This document shows, one piece after another, positions 1 through 8,856 of a stretch of DNA of 64,000 bases. The position numbers and the translations under genes were made by a program. Source of the DNA: CAVQSS01 sp963746605 (GTDB lineage: Bacteria > Desulfobacterota > RBG-13-43-22); NCBI GenBank assembly GCA_963746605.1, contig CAVVCH010000044.1, positions 1 through 64,000 of the forward strand, given 5' to 3'. Each line of letters opens with the position of its first letter. The first letter of the stretch is position 1. Under the pieces are notes generated by a model that did no database searches, was not told where the DNA came from, and worked only from the letters and a program-made list of their open reading frames with translations.

Positions 1-464
1 TACTTATTTTTCTTCTGACATTCCGGACAAAGTCCGAAAAAATCCAGGCGATGGTGCAGGATCTGGAAGCCGCTTTTACGGCCCATTTCCCGGTTAAGGT
101 CGCTGAGACTGGCCAATTCCGGATCGACGATTTTTTTACAACGTATGCAGATGATATGCGGATGGGGAAAGGGTTTGTACCCGTCATAGCGGTTGCTTCC
201 GTCCGGAAAACCCAGTTCCAGAACTTCATTGAGTTCCTTGAGCAGAATAATCGTCTTATATACAGTGGCCAGACTGGTTGTGGGAAAATCGGCCCTGACC
301 CGTTCATAGACCTGGGCCACGCTCGGGTGCGTTCCATCCCGGGATAGGATTTTCAAAATCGCCAATCGTTGGGGGGTAAGGCGGAAATTTTTCTCCTTCA
401 CCCTTGAAAGCATGGTTTCCAGGCGATTGCCGCTTTCCCGGGAGGTGTCAGTGGATCTGGCCAT
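1..464 (-). CDS. Fur-family metal- or peroxide-responsive repressor (partial)
   Basis: This is a ferric-uptake-regulator family repressor cut by the left edge; the last visible codon is incomplete, so the stop lies just outside. From the ATG at 464, 154 residues can be read. They form a winged-helix DNA-binding half (about residues 20-85) and a C-terminal dimerisation and metal domain with an HPH motif (101-103) and two CxxC pairs, C106/C109 and C146/C149. The HRLDFFG...CPEC ending looks more like PerR than Fur or Zur, but the subfamily cannot be settled by eye. AT-rich palindromes directly upstream suggest autoregulation. A zinc/manganese transporter operon 1.7 kb away on the same strand is a plausible target. 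Confidence 0.9.
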   Translation of the reverse strand, partial: MARSTDTSRESGNRLETMLSRVKEKNFRLTPQRLAILKILSRDGTHPSVAQVYERVRADFPTTSLATVYKTIILLKELNEVLELGFPDGSNRYDGYKPFPHPHIICIRCKKIVDPELASLSDLNREMGRKSGFQILHHRLDFFGLCPECQKKNK

Positions 465-482
465 GGTTAATACGACTAAAAA

Positions 483-516
483 AATTATTTATTAAGAATA
501 ATTATTTCTAGAAATA
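483..516. promoter_or_regulatory. Palindromic operator candidates upstream of the Fur-family gene
   Basis: Two AT-rich inverted repeats lie 19 to 52 bases before the repressor start. One has 7-base arms AATTATT (483-489) and AATAATT (497-503) around a 7-base spacer, the usual 7-7-7 size of Fur/PerR boxes. The other is a perfect 14-base palindrome, TATTTCTAGAAATA (503-516). Position and composition fit autoregulation of the repressor; which palindrome is bound is not known. Confidence 0.55.
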
Positions 517-568
517 TATTATCAGAAAGGGTCCGGTTGTCAAGAAAAATTCTTTCACCATTTGATGC

Positions 569-1918
569 TCAAATGGCCTCGTAGGGGGTAAATCCTTTAG
601 GTCTTCCTCCTCGCAACACCGTTGCCGGCTTGTTGAAAACATTGCTTTCAAAAATATGTTTCAACAGTTTCTCTTTATGATCCGGGGCGGCCAGATGAGC
701 GATTCCGACAGCGTGTTCGGTGATACTGAGCCCTCGTGGATCGAATGCGCCATATTCTGTAACAATCACGACAGGATCAGCGGGAATGGCCGTGGTCGTG
801 ATCCCCTCGGGAGATTTGTCGACAATTTTTGAAAGACCATGGGTCGTGGATTTCATGGCGATGATGGGGATGCCTCCTTTAGACAGATAGGCGCCTCTTA
901 GAAAATCGGCCTGTCCACCAACCCCGCTATAAATATTTCGGGCCTGCACGGAGTCGGCCCAAATGTTACCGTGGAGATCCACTCCCAGAGCGCTGTTGAT
1001 GGCAACCATTTTATGTTCGGAGGCAATATGAAGGATGCCGTTGGTTCGGTCCGAAGGCCTGCTTTGCAGAGAACTGTTGTTATTGTACCAATTGTACCCT
1101 TCCCGGCTGCTTGAAAGAAATACGGTGGCTATTGAAAAGCGGTTGGTCAGAAAACGATTGGTCACCAGGCCTTTTTCCACCAGCTTTCTCATGGCGTCGG
1201 CGAATAACTCGGACCGTATTCCAAGGTCCTTTGTTCCTTTTCGGATAATCGACTCGGTTACCGCTTCCGGCACTTCTCCGATTCCATACTGCAAGGTGCA
1301 GCCATCGGTGACAAATAGGGTTGAAATGATGTCGGCAATTTTTTTGGCCCGTTCATCCGGTTCCTTAACCGGGCTGAGCGGCAAATCATATTCGCTGTCG
1401 ACGATAAAATCTATATCGGTTTCATGAATGGTCGTGCCCAGCACGAACGGCATCCGCTGGTTTCTTTCTGCAATAACGATCCCATTATTTTCCTTGGCCG
1501 TATAAACCGCTGCCAGGACCGCTTCAACGGTTGTGCCCAAGCTATAGTTCCCCCCGTTGTCAGGGCCCGCGACCGACAGGAAAACAACGTCCGGTTTCAG
1601 GTATTTTCTCACTTGTCGGGGAATATCGGAGAGATGAAGGAGTTGGTAACGGGCCTTGCCCTCGTTCACCGCTTTTCTGGAATGGGGCCCGTTAAAAATG
1701 ATACGATGGGTGATCCTCTGACAAACCTCTTCTCCGAACAAAGGACCGATATCGCCGAGCAGCAGGACGCTTAACATTTCAACATCCCTGATATTGGTAT
1801 CCTCCCACAGTTGCTTGAGTAGAACTTGAGGGGTGGCGGCGTTTCCAGAGCAATAAATACGGTTTCCCGGCCGAATCGTCTTTAAATTCACGGCCTCTTC
1901 TACTTTTACTTTTTTCAT
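569..1918 (-). CDS. Acetyl-CoA hydrolase/transferase family CoA-transferase
   Basis: A 449-residue protein of the acetyl-CoA hydrolase / 4-hydroxybutyrate CoA-transferase family, which moves CoA between acyl-CoA and a free acid through a glutamyl-CoA intermediate. The N-terminal half carries the family pattern with the GPDNGGNYSLG loop near 118-128. The C-terminal half has the GIGEVPEAV motif (212-220). The probable catalytic glutamate is E237 in GIRSELFAD, matching the HTE-type motif of the family. The length is normal and the frame intact. It stands alone on the minus strand between the repressor and the metal transporter, with 293 bases of upstream DNA in which I see nothing specific. The acyl substrate cannot be told from sequence. 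Confidence 0.88.
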   Translation of the reverse strand: MKKVKVEEAVNLKTIRPGNRIYCSGNAATPQVLLKQLWEDTNIRDVEMLSVLLLGDIGPLFGEEVCQRITHRIIFNGPHSRKAVNEGKARYQLLHLSDIPRQVRKYLKPDVVFLSVAGPDNGGNYSLGTTVEAVLAAVYTAKENNGIVIAERNQRMPFVLGTTIHETDIDFIVDSEYDLPLSPVKEPDERAKKIADIISTLFVTDGCTLQYGIGEVPEAVTESIIRKGTKDLGIRSELFADAMRKLVEKGLVTNRFLTNRFSIATVFLSSSREGYNWYNNNSSLQSRPSDRTNGILHIASEHKMVAINSALGVDLHGNIWADSVQARNIYSGVGGQADFLRGAYLSKGGIPIIAMKSTTHGLSKIVDKSPEGITTTAIPADPVVIVTEYGAFDPRGLSITEHAVGIAHLAAPDHKEKLLKHIFESNVFNKPATVLRGGRPKGFTPYEAI

Positions 1919-2211
1919 GGTCGTGTCCTTCTATCTTGGGTTTGCCGTCCTTGTGTCCACGATTGCCATTCTTCTTGTTTTCAAAGTATCCCCAGCGCTT
2001 TGGTGAGCCAAACCCTTTTGGCTCGAACTATACACCATTTTGGAGTGAATTATAACCCATTGGGGGGGCAGCAAATAGGAAGTTTTATCACCGGTGAGGG
2101 ACAAAATTCTGGCGGGAGTGGAAAATGATCACGTTGAAATTCTGCAGCTTTCTAGAAATCCGGGTCTGAAAGACTTCAGTACTTTGAAAAAGCAACCGGG
2201 GAAGAAGAAAA

Positions 2212-3069
2212 TCAGCCTGATACCCGCTGCCTGATCCAGGAGAGCATAAAGAGCAGACAACTGATCAGAATGATCGTGGCCCCGGCCGGGGTGTCCAGGT
2301 AGAAGGAAAGCAGAATGCCGGAGAGGCCCGAGAAGGAAGCGGCGCCCACGGCGATCCAGAACAGGCTGCCTATGCTCTTAGCCAGGTTGCGGGCCGTGGC
2401 CGCCGGGATGACCAGCAGGGCCGTAACCATAAACAGCCCCACGGCGCGAAGGCTGAAGGTGACCACCAGGGCCACCAGGACGGCAAAGAGGTATTCCGTT
2501 CTTCCGGCAGCGATCCCCCGGGAGGCGGCCAGATTCACGTTCAAACTGATTAGGATCAGTCTGTTGAACCAAGCGGCCATGAAGATGAAAACCAACACCC
2601 CCCCCAGAAAAAGAAAAACCAGTTCACCGTCGGTCATGGCCATAATCGCCCCATAGAGGTAGGCGTCGAAACTTCGGGTCTCCCGCCGGACAAAGAGGAG
2701 GGTAATACCTAGTGCCACCAGGCCCGAAAGGATTACGCTGATAATCGTATCGGTGGAGAGTTCCGACCGCCTTTTTAGGTGGGTGATAAAGATTCCCGAT
2801 AGGACCCCCAGGCCGGCCACCGAATAGAGCGGGTCCAGTCCCAAGAGGATCCCCAAAGCCACGCCGGTGAAGGTGGAATGGCTGATGGCATCGGAAAAAA
2901 AAGCCATCCGAAAATTGACCACATGCACTCCCATAACCGCGCACAGAGGGGCAATGATCCCCATGGCCAGCACCGCCCGCCACATGAAAGAAAATTGGGC
3001 CCATTCGAAAGGGACCCAGGTTTGGAGGGAGGCGTAGAGGGAATTGAAGAAGGTTTCCATGCTCAACAA
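2212..3069 (-). CDS. znuB: Zinc/manganese ABC transporter permease (ABC-3 family)
   Basis: A 285-residue polytopic membrane protein of the ABC-3 metal permease family, with about eight hydrophobic segments. Family signatures are FFSDAISHSTFTGVALG in the first half, the loop that contacts the ATPase and metal path, and LLVIPAATARNLAKS near residue 220. It is the last gene of a znuA-znuC-znuB run on the minus strand and would form the channel through which metal from the periplasmic binding protein is imported. Either of two nearby methionines (1 or 4) could be the start. Zinc and manganese importers cannot be separated on the permease alone, so the symbol is provisional. Confidence 0.88.
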   Translation of the reverse strand: MLSMETFFNSLYASLQTWVPFEWAQFSFMWRAVLAMGIIAPLCAVMGVHVVNFRMAFFSDAISHSTFTGVALGILLGLDPLYSVAGLGVLSGIFITHLKRRSELSTDTIISVILSGLVALGITLLFVRRETRSFDAYLYGAIMAMTDGELVFLFLGGVLVFIFMAAWFNRLILISLNVNLAASRGIAAGRTEYLFAVLVALVVTFSLRAVGLFMVTALLVIPAATARNLAKSIGSLFWIAVGAASFSGLSGILLSFYLDTPAGATIILISCLLFMLSWIRQRVSG

Positions 3070-3090
3070 GAAAAAAGAAAGTAAGGAGAA

Positions 3091-3118
3091 GGAAGATGGA
3101 AGATGGAAGATGGAAGAT
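3091..3118. repeat. Heptamer tandem repeat, four units of GGAAGAT
   Basis: Four perfect direct copies of the 7-base unit GGAAGAT plus a partial fifth lie in the 208-base gap between znuB and znuC. The same 7-base periodicity appears, with a different unit, in the inverted repeats at 6283-6480 and 11012-11102. No gene or terminator is evident in the gap. Confidence 0.9.
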
Positions 3119-3277
3119 GGAAACGATTGGTTCTAGCGACGATCCGGCAAATCCCCCGTGGTCCCTTTTTTACTCTGGGGGGAATCCTTCCGTTGATCCC
3201 TTCCCTTTGGAAAAGGGAAGTTGAGAGGGATTTTTGAAAGATCTCGAAAAGAGTAAAAGAATAGGAAACCCCCATTT

Positions 3278-4102
3278 TCATGCTCCGAGTTCCGGTTTCT
3301 TGTCGGGTTTTATTTGCGGGATATCGGTTTGCAATTCCGGAGGGAGGCTGCAATGGGGCCCGTGGGTGTGGGGATAGATCTGAATGTGCAGCCCGTAAGT
3401 CTTCAGAAGATTTTCCTCCGTCAAGGCGCTGACTCCCCCGGAACAGCGGACGGTCTTATTCAGACAAATCACCTGTTCGGCGTGGTTCGTCACCACTGAA
3501 AGATCATGGGAAATCAGAACCACCGTCAGCCGGCGTTGCTGCTGGATATCCGAGAGGACATCGCAAAACATCTGCTCCCCCGGGGCATCGACGCCGGCGG
3601 TCGGTTCGTCGAGCAAAAGGATCTCCGGGTCTCCTTCCAGGGCCATGGCCAGGAGGACCCGTTGCAACTCACCACCGGACAGCTTTCCCAAGAATCGATT
3701 CTCCAGCCCCCCGGCGCCCACACGGTTCAGGCTCTCCCCGATACTCCGGCGGAGCGCCTTTTTTTTCCCGAGCCAGAGAGGCCGTTGGCTGACGGACAGG
3801 GCTAAGAGGTCCTGGACGGTGCAGGGAAGTCCCCGATCCAAATCCAACCGCTGGGGCACATAGCCGATTCGGGGCGGAGCCGCCGGATAGGCCGGATAAC
3901 GGATGGTGCCGGCATAGGGGATCAATCCCATGATCGCCAGGAGCAGTGTGGTTTTGCCGGCCCCGTTGGGACCGATCAGGGCCGTGATGCGTCCGGATGG
4001 GATGTGGCAGGTCACCTCTTGAAGGATAACGTTTTTATGCAGGCTGACGCTGATCCCCTCGACGGCAATCGCCGCCGAACCGGTTGTTTCCGGGAATTCC
4101 AG
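3278..4102 (-). CDS. znuC: Zinc/manganese ABC transporter ATP-binding protein
   Basis: ABC ATPase energising metal import. Walker A GPNGAGKTT, the LSGGE signature, Walker B ILLLDEPTAG and the switch histidine in LISHD are all present. The C-terminus is histidine-rich (HTHGPHC), as often seen in zinc transporters. The reading frame is open well upstream of the first GTG (4015), and the extra residues give the expected first strand (IAVEGISVSLHKNVIL). An AAGGAG ribosome site just after the znuA stop points to a start at a CTG (4102) or ATT (4105), both unusual. I use 4102; the start could also be a sequencing error in an ATG. It follows znuA by ten bases. Confidence 0.85.
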   Translation of the reverse strand: MEFPETTGSAAIAVEGISVSLHKNVILQEVTCHIPSGRITALIGPNGAGKTTLLLAIMGLIPYAGTIRYPAYPAAPPRIGYVPQRLDLDRGLPCTVQDLLALSVSQRPLWLGKKKALRRSIGESLNRVGAGGLENRFLGKLSGGELQRVLLAMALEGDPEILLLDEPTAGVDAPGEQMFCDVLSDIQQQRRLTVVLISHDLSVVTNHAEQVICLNKTVRCSGGVSALTEENLLKTYGLHIQIYPHTHGPHCSLPPELQTDIPQIKPDKKPELGA

Positions 4103-4112
4103 AATTTTCTCC

Positions 4113-5072
4113 TTAGCGAAATATTTTTTTCATGGCTTCCAGGTTGGCCTTCATCGCCCGTTCGTAGGCCTCGGGAGCCGGTTGACCGGTAACCACGGTT
4201 TCCAGCGGTAAAATCACGGCCCCTGTTTCCCGAGCCAGTGCCCGGGCGGTCTTATCGGGATACTGGGGTTCGGTGATAATGGCCGCCACCCCTTCCTTTT
4301 TGATCATCCGGATCAAACGGGCCATATCACCGGAGGAGGGCTCCACACCGGGGCGCGACTGGATCGACCCCACTACCTGCCAGCCCAGGTCCCGGGCCAG
4401 ATAGTCAAAGCTGTCGTGAACAGTCACCACCCTCCTCTTCGGGGATCGGCCCGCGACAGCCTTCATTTCCTCGAACAGGTTTTGCAGCTTCTGCTGATAA
4501 TCCTTTCCGTTGGCCCTGTAAATTTCGGCTCGACCCGGATCCACCCGGGCCAGGCCCTCGGCAATGGTCATGACCATCCGGGCCGCCTGTTTCGGCGAGA
4601 CCCAGGCATGGCCGTTCCATTCGCCTTCCGGATGAAGATGAATGGGGGCAGCCGTGCCTTTCGCCTTTTCAGAGGGGTGGAGGATCTCCTGTCCTTTCAG
4701 GGCAGCAATCCCATCCGTGGACGTAATCCACTTGACCCGAGGGTGGGCCATTTGGAAAGGTTTACTCAAAAATTCTTCCAAGCCCAATCCGTTAACGACA
4801 ATCACCTCCGCCTGAGAGATCCGCTTCATTTCACCTGGGGTTAAATCATAGTCGTGGGGACAGCCCAGATTGGGTGGTAAAAGCATCTCCACCCGGACCC
4901 CGGGCGTTTGCCCCACCACGTTCAAGGTAAAAATAGTGACCGGCAGAATTGTCGTTACGATCCGCAACCCGGTTTCTTTTTCTTTGACCTCCGCCGCCTG
5001 GGCGCTCAGGAGATGAGAAACCATAAATCCGAAAACGAACAACCAAACCAAGAAGGTTTTACTTTTTGACAA
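4113..5072 (-). CDS. znuA: Periplasmic zinc/manganese-binding protein of ABC importer
   Basis: A 319-residue solute-binding protein of the cluster 9 (ZnuA/TroA) family with an N-terminal signal peptide ending near AQAAE. Metal ligands are visible in order: the histidine of CPHDYDLTP, the histidine of NGHAWVSP (family DPHxWLxP), the histidine of TVHDSFDYLARDLGW and an acidic residue in ITEPQYPDK. A short histidine-containing loop (IHLHPEGEWNGH) precedes the second ligand; it is shorter than the acidic/His loop of classical ZnuA. It is the first gene of the operon with znuC and znuB, and a palindromic operator candidate lies upstream at 5147-5163. Confidence 0.9.
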   Translation of the reverse strand: MSKSKTFLVWLFVFGFMVSHLLSAQAAEVKEKETGLRIVTTILPVTIFTLNVVGQTPGVRVEMLLPPNLGCPHDYDLTPGEMKRISQAEVIVVNGLGLEEFLSKPFQMAHPRVKWITSTDGIAALKGQEILHPSEKAKGTAAPIHLHPEGEWNGHAWVSPKQAARMVMTIAEGLARVDPGRAEIYRANGKDYQQKLQNLFEEMKAVAGRSPKRRVVTVHDSFDYLARDLGWQVVGSIQSRPGVEPSSGDMARLIRMIKKEGVAAIITEPQYPDKTARALARETGAVILPLETVVTGQPAPEAYERAMKANLEAMKKIFR

Positions 5073-5146
5073 TTTCTTTGAATCTCCGCTATCTTTTTTC
5101 AGATGATTCTTTTTTCAATAAACTTCTTGATTAAACTAAACGTTCT

Positions 5147-5163
5147 AATAAAATACATTTATT
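5147..5163. promoter_or_regulatory. Palindromic operator candidate upstream of znuA
   Basis: Inverted repeat AATAAA (5147-5152) and TTTATT (5158-5163) with a 5-base spacer, in the AT-rich gap between znuA (minus) and the divergent gene at 5185. It is the right place and composition for a Fur-superfamily box controlling znuACB. It is only loosely similar to the palindromes before the Fur-family gene, so shared control is a guess. Confidence 0.4.
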
Positions 5164-5184
5164 CAAGACCGTCAAGGAATTTAT

Positions 5185-6274
5185 ATGCCACTCACTACGC
5201 CGGACCGCTCCCTTCTGTTGCGCGAACTCCTCCCCGCCGTTCAAAAGAACTGCCTGGATCTCCGACGCCACTCACAGCGGCTTTTATTCCCTTTGCGGAT
5301 TGTTCCTGCGCCTCAAAGATCAATTCCTCTGGGAAAAAAACCTGCCCCCCTGGACCGAAACCGATAAAAAGGGGTTGATGGATTGGATCGAGACCCGGGA
5401 AAACCTCTGGCTCAGCCATATGGACCTGCCCTTTGAAGACCTTTCACTGGCGGGGCGGGTCTTTGGGTTCCTGGATAATCTGCGGATCAACGACCTGATC
5501 TCACCCCTGGGTCTCTATTACGGGGCCGGTTTGGGACGGGGTTTGAAACCGACTTTTTTCCTCGGGGAGGTGGTGGAACAGAGGGAATTTGGCGGGTATA
5601 CGGTCATCACCCTGGACCGGGAATACGCCAGCGACCTGTTGGTGACCCCGGCCGTCCGGCGGGGGAAATGGATCATCCTGCGTTTGAGCCCTTTGCGTTT
5701 TCTCCTCTGGGGAAAGATCCAGGAAATTGAACACCTGGAACGGGAGGCCACCAAGGCGGCCTTGACCTATTATGGCTGGAAACAGGACCAACCGCCTGAA
5801 GGCCAGTTAGAGCGCTTGGTCCGCGCAGAAATCGAGGCCGTCCTATTTCATGAGATTGGGGAAGGAAGGGACCGGACCCTCCCTTTCAAGTTCTGGACCG
5901 GTCTACTGCGCCTTTTTCCCCACAGCCGCCTGGAAATCTATCTGCGCAGTCTGAAGGACCTGTTGGGCGACACTCACCCGGCGGGCCCCTTACGCCACAT
6001 CGTCCAAGACCGGAAGGCCGGCTCCTGGGCATTTTATGTTTCCAATCTAAAGGGAATGGCTAGGCTGATTGTCCCTGAAATGATCGAGGCCTTCTATTCT
6101 TTTCAAAAAGACCCCAATTGGGGACGGATTGAAGAGACCCGCCGCAAAACCCGCCGTCGACTGGTTGCTCAAGGCAACCGCATTCGGGCTTTGGCCGCCG
6201 ATTTGCTGCCTGGCCATCCCGAAAATTTCCAGCAGGCCTTTGAAGAGGAGTTTATGAAGCCCCTCAAAATATAA
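5185..6274 (+). CDS. Conserved-looking protein of unknown function (one frame break)
   Basis: I do not recognise this protein with certainty. Reading starts at ATG 5185 behind a good AAGGA site. It changes frame at the T run 5282-5285, where dropping one T joins the N-terminal helical part to the main body, giving about 360 residues. The body mixes helical segments with a central beta-rich stretch (GGYTVITLDREYASDLLVT) and ends in an Arg/Lys-rich helix (RRKTRRRL). There is no signal peptide or membrane segment and no catalytic motif I can name. It is divergent from the znu operon and ends in a repeat-filled convergent gap. Function should be left open. Confidence 0.6.
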
Positions 6275-6282
6275 GATAAGAT

Positions 6283-6480
6283 CGAACATCGAACGTCCAA
6301 CATCGAATGTTGAATGTAATATTTTTTGACGCTTCGCCCTTTTGAGTGAGTACCTCCCAGATCTGGTATGGCCTGATTTCACTCTAATCTACCCGATATT
6401 GTGACCATCCACCCAAAACGACGAACAACCAATTTTTTTCATTCGATGTTGGACGTTGGACGTTCGATGTTCGATGTTCA
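6283..6480. repeat. Inverted pair of heptamer-repeat strings
   Basis: Two strings built of the 7-base unit GTTSGAY and its variants lie in the gap between two convergent genes. The left one (6283-6316) is on the opposite strand to the right one (6441-6480), so transcripts could fold into a long imperfect stem around about 120 bases. The same family recurs at 11012-11102. No gene is present here. Confidence 0.85.
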
Positions 6481-6518
6481 TTTGGGCGAAGACGCCTGTT
6501 CCACCTCGGCGCCCGAAA

Positions 6519-6977
6519 CTACAATATCGATCGAATCAATCGCTCGATCTCATTCTTGGGCAGGGCACCCACCTGACGGTTGACCATCTGCCCCCCTTTG
6601 AAAAAAAGGAGCGTCGGGATGCTTTGAATTTGAAACTGCCCGGCGATCCTCTGATTCTGGTCTGTGTTCAATTTAGCGATTTTCACCCGACCGGCGTATT
6701 CTCCGGCTAACTGGTCCATGATCGGGCCCACCGTCCGGCAGGGCCCGCACCAGGGAGCCCAGCAATCCACCAGCACCGGCCCGGCATACTGGAGCACCTC
6801 CCGGGCAAAGGTTTGATCGGTCACTTCCACGGGATGATTCGAAAATGACTTTGGCAGCGGCAAAGGGGTTTTGCATTTACCGCAAACCGCCCGGTCCCCT
6901 TTTCGGGCCGCTGGAATTCTATTTTTCGCCCCGCAACGGGGACAGGGAATAATAATCGCGTCGCCGTTCATGGCCAC
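6519..6977 (-). CDS. Thioredoxin 2-type protein with zinc ribbon
   Basis: A 152-residue thioredoxin. The N-terminus has a two-pair cysteine ribbon (CPRC and CGKC, residues 12-36), the mark of the thioredoxin-2 (TrxC) group. The thioredoxin fold follows with active site WCGPC near residue 76 and the cis-proline segment SIPTLLFFKGG. It would reduce disulfides in the cytoplasm. The frame is intact and the length normal. It is monocistronic, convergent with the gene at 5185, with no thioredoxin reductase nearby. Confidence 0.9.
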   Translation of the reverse strand: MAMNGDAIIIPCPRCGAKNRIPAARKGDRAVCGKCKTPLPLPKSFSNHPVEVTDQTFAREVLQYAGPVLVDCWAPWCGPCRTVGPIMDQLAGEYAGRVKIAKLNTDQNQRIAGQFQIQSIPTLLFFKGGQMVNRQVGALPKNEIERLIRSIL

Positions 6978-7034
6978 CCCCCTGATCGTTTTAATTGATT
7001 GAAAAAGTAAGAATGGTTGGATGCAAAATCAAGT

Positions 7035-7930
7035 CTATCTTTTATTGACCCAATAAATTCCCACGGAGATCAAGACCAGGGAGATCAGCAGGGAGAGGCT
7101 GATCGGTTCTCCCAGCAGCAGGCTGCTGAGGAAGACCCCGGAGATGGGGGTGAAAAAGGAAAAAGCGGCCAAGGTGGTGGCGGGATAAATATGAAGGAGA
7201 TAAAACCAGGCCCAATAACTCAGCCAGGCCACGATAATCGTTTGATAAAAAAGCGAGATGAACACCGTTTGATCGATATACCGGACCGGGGCACCCTCCA
7301 GAAGAAAGCTTAAACCAAATAGTACCGGCGCGGAAAATAGCAGTTGATAGATCAGCGTTTGAAAGGGTTGCAGGAGCGGATCAGAAATTTCTTGATATAC
7401 AGGGTGGTGGCCGCCCAGCCCAAGGCGCCCAGCAGGACATAAAAATCCCCTTTCAGTACGGTGGCCGAATAATGCCGCAGCCCTTCCGAGAAGGCGAAAG
7501 CCAGTCCGCTAAAGGCCAGGAGCAATCCCCAGAACCGTTTCCAACTCAGCCGATCCCCCGCAAGAAAATAATGCGCTCCCAGGGCCACCCAGAAGGGATG
7601 GGTGTACAGGAAGACATACGCCCGACCGGCAAATGTATAGCGCTGGGACAAATAAATAAAGGCGAACTCCAACCCGAAGAGCACCCCCACCATGACCGCA
7701 TGGAATTTATTGAGGGTCGGGGGGAAGATCGGTTCCTTCTTGAAAAGCATCCAGAGGTACATCAGGCCGGCGGCCACCAGGGACCGCAGGCCCGCCGTGA
7801 ACATCGGGGCCATTCCCTGATTGCTGAATTTGATGGCCGCCATGTTCCCGCCCCAGAGGGTGCAGAGGATCAGCAAAATGAGAACGGCTTTCCAATCCAA
7901 ATGGGTTTTGGGGGTATAAGAGGAGGACAT
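7035..7930 (-). CDS. EamA-family (drug/metabolite superfamily) membrane transporter, frame-broken
   Basis: A ten-helix DMT-superfamily permease made of two EamA repeats. Codons 1-192 read from ATG 7930 with the typical opening LWGGNMAAIKFSNQG. Near 7385 the frame changes, and the second repeat continues to 7035 with FTPISGVFLSSLLLGEP, the hallmark of the last helices. Here the shift has the sense of a lost base or two extra bases, unlike most breaks in this window. The substrate is unknown; family members export amino acids, nucleosides or other metabolites. There is no operon partner. Confidence 0.8.
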
Positions 7931-7993
7931 GAGGAAAATTAACAGGGCGCCTTACGTATTTGAATTTGTTTCGAGTTTCAGATTTTGTTTTTT

Positions 7994-8052
7994 ATATAAT
8001 TCTTTTGAAGCCGCCTTCCTGTTAGCCTCGGGCGGCTTCAAAAGAATTATAT
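7994..8052. repeat. Perfect 22-bp inverted repeat overlapping the tatD stop codon
   Basis: Arms 7994-8015 and 8031-8052 are perfectly complementary over 22 bases, with a 15-base loop. The right arm contains the stop codon and the last codon of tatD. The run of T lies before the stem on the plus strand (A after it on the minus strand), so this is not a standard intrinsic terminator for tatD. It may protect or cap the mRNA end, or be an insertion scar. Confidence 0.9.
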
Positions 8053-8787
8053 GATGCCAAAAAAATCCCGGGCGTTCTGATTCGTCCTGGAAACGACCTC
8101 TTCCGGGTCCATCCGCTTGATCCGGGCTACTTCGGTTAAGCTCTGGATCACTTGGGCCGGTCGGGATTCCACCCCCTGATAACGCACCGGCGAATCGGTT
8201 TCCAGCAGGATTTGTTTGAGGGGCGTAACCGCTACGGCTTCCTGGTGCTTGGGGCTGTAGGCCAGCGCCGGGGTGGCCGAAATGGAATACCCCTGCAGCA
8301 GCAGGTTCTTCAGGACTTCCAAAGGGCCGCTGTACCAATGAAAAATCGCCCGCTCGAGGTCATTCTTCCGGACCAGTTCAAAGCTCTCCTCATGGGCCAG
8401 ACGGGAGTGGACGATAACCGGTTTTTTTCGTTTCCAGGCCAGATCCAGCAGGTCCTGAAAAACCAGGTGCTGCAATTCTTTTTCCACCGGCACCTTAAAA
8501 TCCAACCCGATTTCACCTAAGGCCACGGCTTGATCCAGGTGCTCTTGAATAAACTGCAGATTGTCCCGCACCCCCGACAGGGTGATTTTCCAGGGGTGAT
8601 AGCCGATGGCCGGGTAAACGAAGCCGGGGTAGCGGCGGGCCAGCTCCAGGATTTTCTTATTGGAGGCTATATCCATGCCCACGGCCACGATGGCCAGGAC
8701 ATGGGCCTCTTGAGCCTCCTCGATGACCCTGTCCGGATCAGGAAATTCGTCCAGATGGACATGGGTATCAATGACCGGAATATTCAT
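8047..8787 (-). CDS. TatD-family metal-dependent hydrolase
   Basis: A 246-residue TIM-barrel hydrolase of the TatD DNase family. Metal ligands can be followed: H9xH11 in DTHVHL, E in GEIGLDF, H in VIVHSR, H in IFHWYSG and the final D in ETDSP. All are present, so the protein should be active. The family includes 3'-5' exonucleases acting on DNA or RNA and quality-control deacylases. The C-terminal codons lie in one arm of a perfect hairpin. The frame is intact and no operon partner is evident. Confidence 0.88.
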   Translation of the reverse strand: MNIPVIDTHVHLDEFPDPDRVIEEAQEAHVLAIVAVGMDIASNKKILELARRYPGFVYPAIGYHPWKITLSGVRDNLQFIQEHLDQAVALGEIGLDFKVPVEKELQHLVFQDLLDLAWKRKKPVIVHSRLAHEESFELVRKNDLERAIFHWYSGPLEVLKNLLLQGYSISATPALAYSPKHQEAVAVTPLKQILLETDSPVRYQGVESRPAQVIQSLTEVARIKRMDPEEVVSRTNQNARDFFGII

Positions 8788-8856
8788 TTTTTAAATATAG
8801 CGTTCCCAGCCTGAATCCGCAACCCAATTATACGCGGGCGCGACCGGCCGGTCGGC

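Noticed and set aside
6441..6480. CRISPR-like short regular repeats
   Set aside because: Units are 7 bases with no spacers, and no cas genes are present; these are simple heptamer strings.
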